A DNA stretch of 7,525 nt from Bacteroidota bacterium (GTDB lineage Bacteria; Bacteroidota; Bacteroidia; Flavobacteriales; Weeksellaceae), in contig JAEWOM010000283.1 in the NCBI GenBank assembly GCA_023399675.1, positions 1 through 7,525 of the forward strand, written 5' to 3'. The notes below the pieces were generated by a model. It was not told the DNA's origin, made no database searches, and was given only the letters and a program-made list of their open reading frames with translations. Shown here in pieces: positions 6,921 through 7,525 of the stretch (the first letter of the stretch is position 1; each line of letters opens with the position of its first letter). Position numbers and translations under genes: made by a program.

Positions 6921-6942
6921 CTCTGTAAAAATATTTTTTTTC

Positions 6943-7525
6943 TTATTCTGCTGCAGGAGCTTCTCCTTCTGCTGCCGGAGCTTCTCCTTCAGCCGGTGCT
7001 GCAGTGTCATCTTCATCTTCATCATCACCTGCACCTCCTTTCATTGCAGTTCTGGACATCTTCACAGCTGCAACTACGGCATTGTCAGGATGCATAAAAC
7101 TGAATCCTTCAGTTTTGATACCACCTACATAAATTTTGTTACCAATTCTCAAAGGTGTAACGTCCACCACGATTTCATCCGGCAAATCGCCCGGAAGAGC
7201 TTTCACTTTCAGTTTTCTGAAAGACTGGCGAAGTACACCACCGGCAACCACACCTCTTGCACGTCCTGTAATACGTACAGGAACTTCCATTACCACTGGT
7301 TTGTCGTCTGACAACTGGTAGAAGTCCACATGCAGAATTTTGTCTGTAATTGGGTGAAACTGAATGTCCTGAAGAACTGCAGGGATGTTTTCCCCGTCAA
7401 TTACAAGTTCTACTGTGTGTGCTTCCGGAGTGTAAACCAGGTTTTTGAATGACTTCTCTTCTGTAGAGAAGTTCAAAGGTCCGTTTCCTCCATAAACAAC
7501 ACAAGGAACTAATTCAGCATCACGT
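6943..7525 (-). CDS. rplY: 50S ribosomal protein L25 (Ctc/TL5 long form), 5' end cut by window edge
   Basis: 193 residues are present; the start codon lies beyond the right edge, probably about 20 codons further. L25 binds 5S rRNA in the large ribosomal subunit. The visible part begins RDAELVPCVVYGGNGP, the conserved end of the first segment of the 5S-binding beta-barrel, then runs through YTPEAHTVEL and LQDIQFHPITDKILHVDFYQ (barrel) and VPVRITGRARGVVAGGVL, KALPGDLPDEIVVDV (the C-terminal TL5-type beta domain). This two-domain Ctc form is longer than E. coli L25. An internal TTG at 7476 is a leucine codon, not the start. The last ~30 residues are a low-complexity acidic tail (GDDEDEDD, then Ala/Pro/Glu repeats) common in Bacteroidota L25. 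The upstream neighbour is unknown here. It ends at a strong terminator. Confidence 0.95.
   Translation of the reverse strand, partial: RDAELVPCVVYGGNGPLNFSTEEKSFKNLVYTPEAHTVELVIDGENIPAVLQDIQFHPITDKILHVDFYQLSDDKPVVMEVPVRITGRARGVVAGGVLRQSFRKLKVKALPGDLPDEIVVDVTPLRIGNKIYVGGIKTEGFSFMHPDNAVVAAVKMSRTAMKGGAGDDEDEDDTAAPAEGEAPAAEGEAPAAE
6946..6987 (-). repeat. 21-bp tandem duplication in the L25 C-terminal tail
   Basis: Two adjacent 21-bp units (6946-6966 and 6967-6987) differ at a single base (A6955 versus C6976, silent in a proline codon). They encode two copies of GEAPAAE; a further partial unit lies just upstream in the gene. The in-frame repeat length makes copy-number change by slippage or recombination tolerable. 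Confidence 0.8.

Noticed and set aside
1..7525. Mobile element, CRISPR, tRNA/rRNA or biosynthetic-cluster content
   Set aside because: No transposase, direct-repeat array, tRNA-like fold or specialised enzyme is visible; every long conserved ORF is a housekeeping gene.

Overview
The window looks like ordinary core chromosome from a member of the Bacteroidota, most likely a flavobacterium of the Chryseobacterium/Weeksellaceae type. This rests on protein style (HemA with the LESQILGDF variant of the GluTR core motif, an L25 with an acidic Ala/Pro-rich tail), A/T-rich start regions without Shine-Dalgarno sequences, and promoters of the Bacteroidota form TTTG-N18/19-TAnnTTTG. The genus is inferred from remembered protein style, not from a search.

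Layout: the left edge (minus strand) holds the first codons of mreC, preceded by mreB, so this is the start of the rod-shape mreBC cluster. A ~440-bp divergent intergenic region carries a good promoter for each side. To the right, hemA-hemC-hemD-hemE run on the plus strand as one tight operon (14-bp overlap, then 26-bp and 10-bp gaps). This operon converges on a minus-strand cysteine desulfurase gene (sufS type). Upstream of sufS, also on the minus strand, is the 5'-truncated gene for ribosomal protein L25 (rplY/ctc), which ends at a strong intrinsic terminator.

Function: HemA reduces glutamyl-tRNA to glutamate-1-semialdehyde, the first committed step of C5-pathway tetrapyrrole synthesis. HemC, HemD and HemE then convert porphobilinogen to hydroxymethylbilane, uroporphyrinogen III and coproporphyrinogen III. 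The two steps between HemA and HemC (HemL, HemB) and the later steps are not in this window. SufS supplies sulfur for Fe-S clusters. It sits next to the haem operon but is transcribed towards it, so any link is metabolic only. MreB/MreC act in cell-wall elongation and L25 in the ribosome.

I found no mobile element, CRISPR array, tRNA, rRNA, toxin-antitoxin, defence or secondary-metabolite genes, and no frameshifted gene. All recognisable catalytic residues are present. I see no undescribed system here. The points worth a second look are small: the almost leaderless hemA transcript with dyad symmetries upstream of and around its promoter, a TTG-initiated hemD, an unexplained 49-codon ORF between mreB and hemA, and a tandem repeat in the L25 tail.
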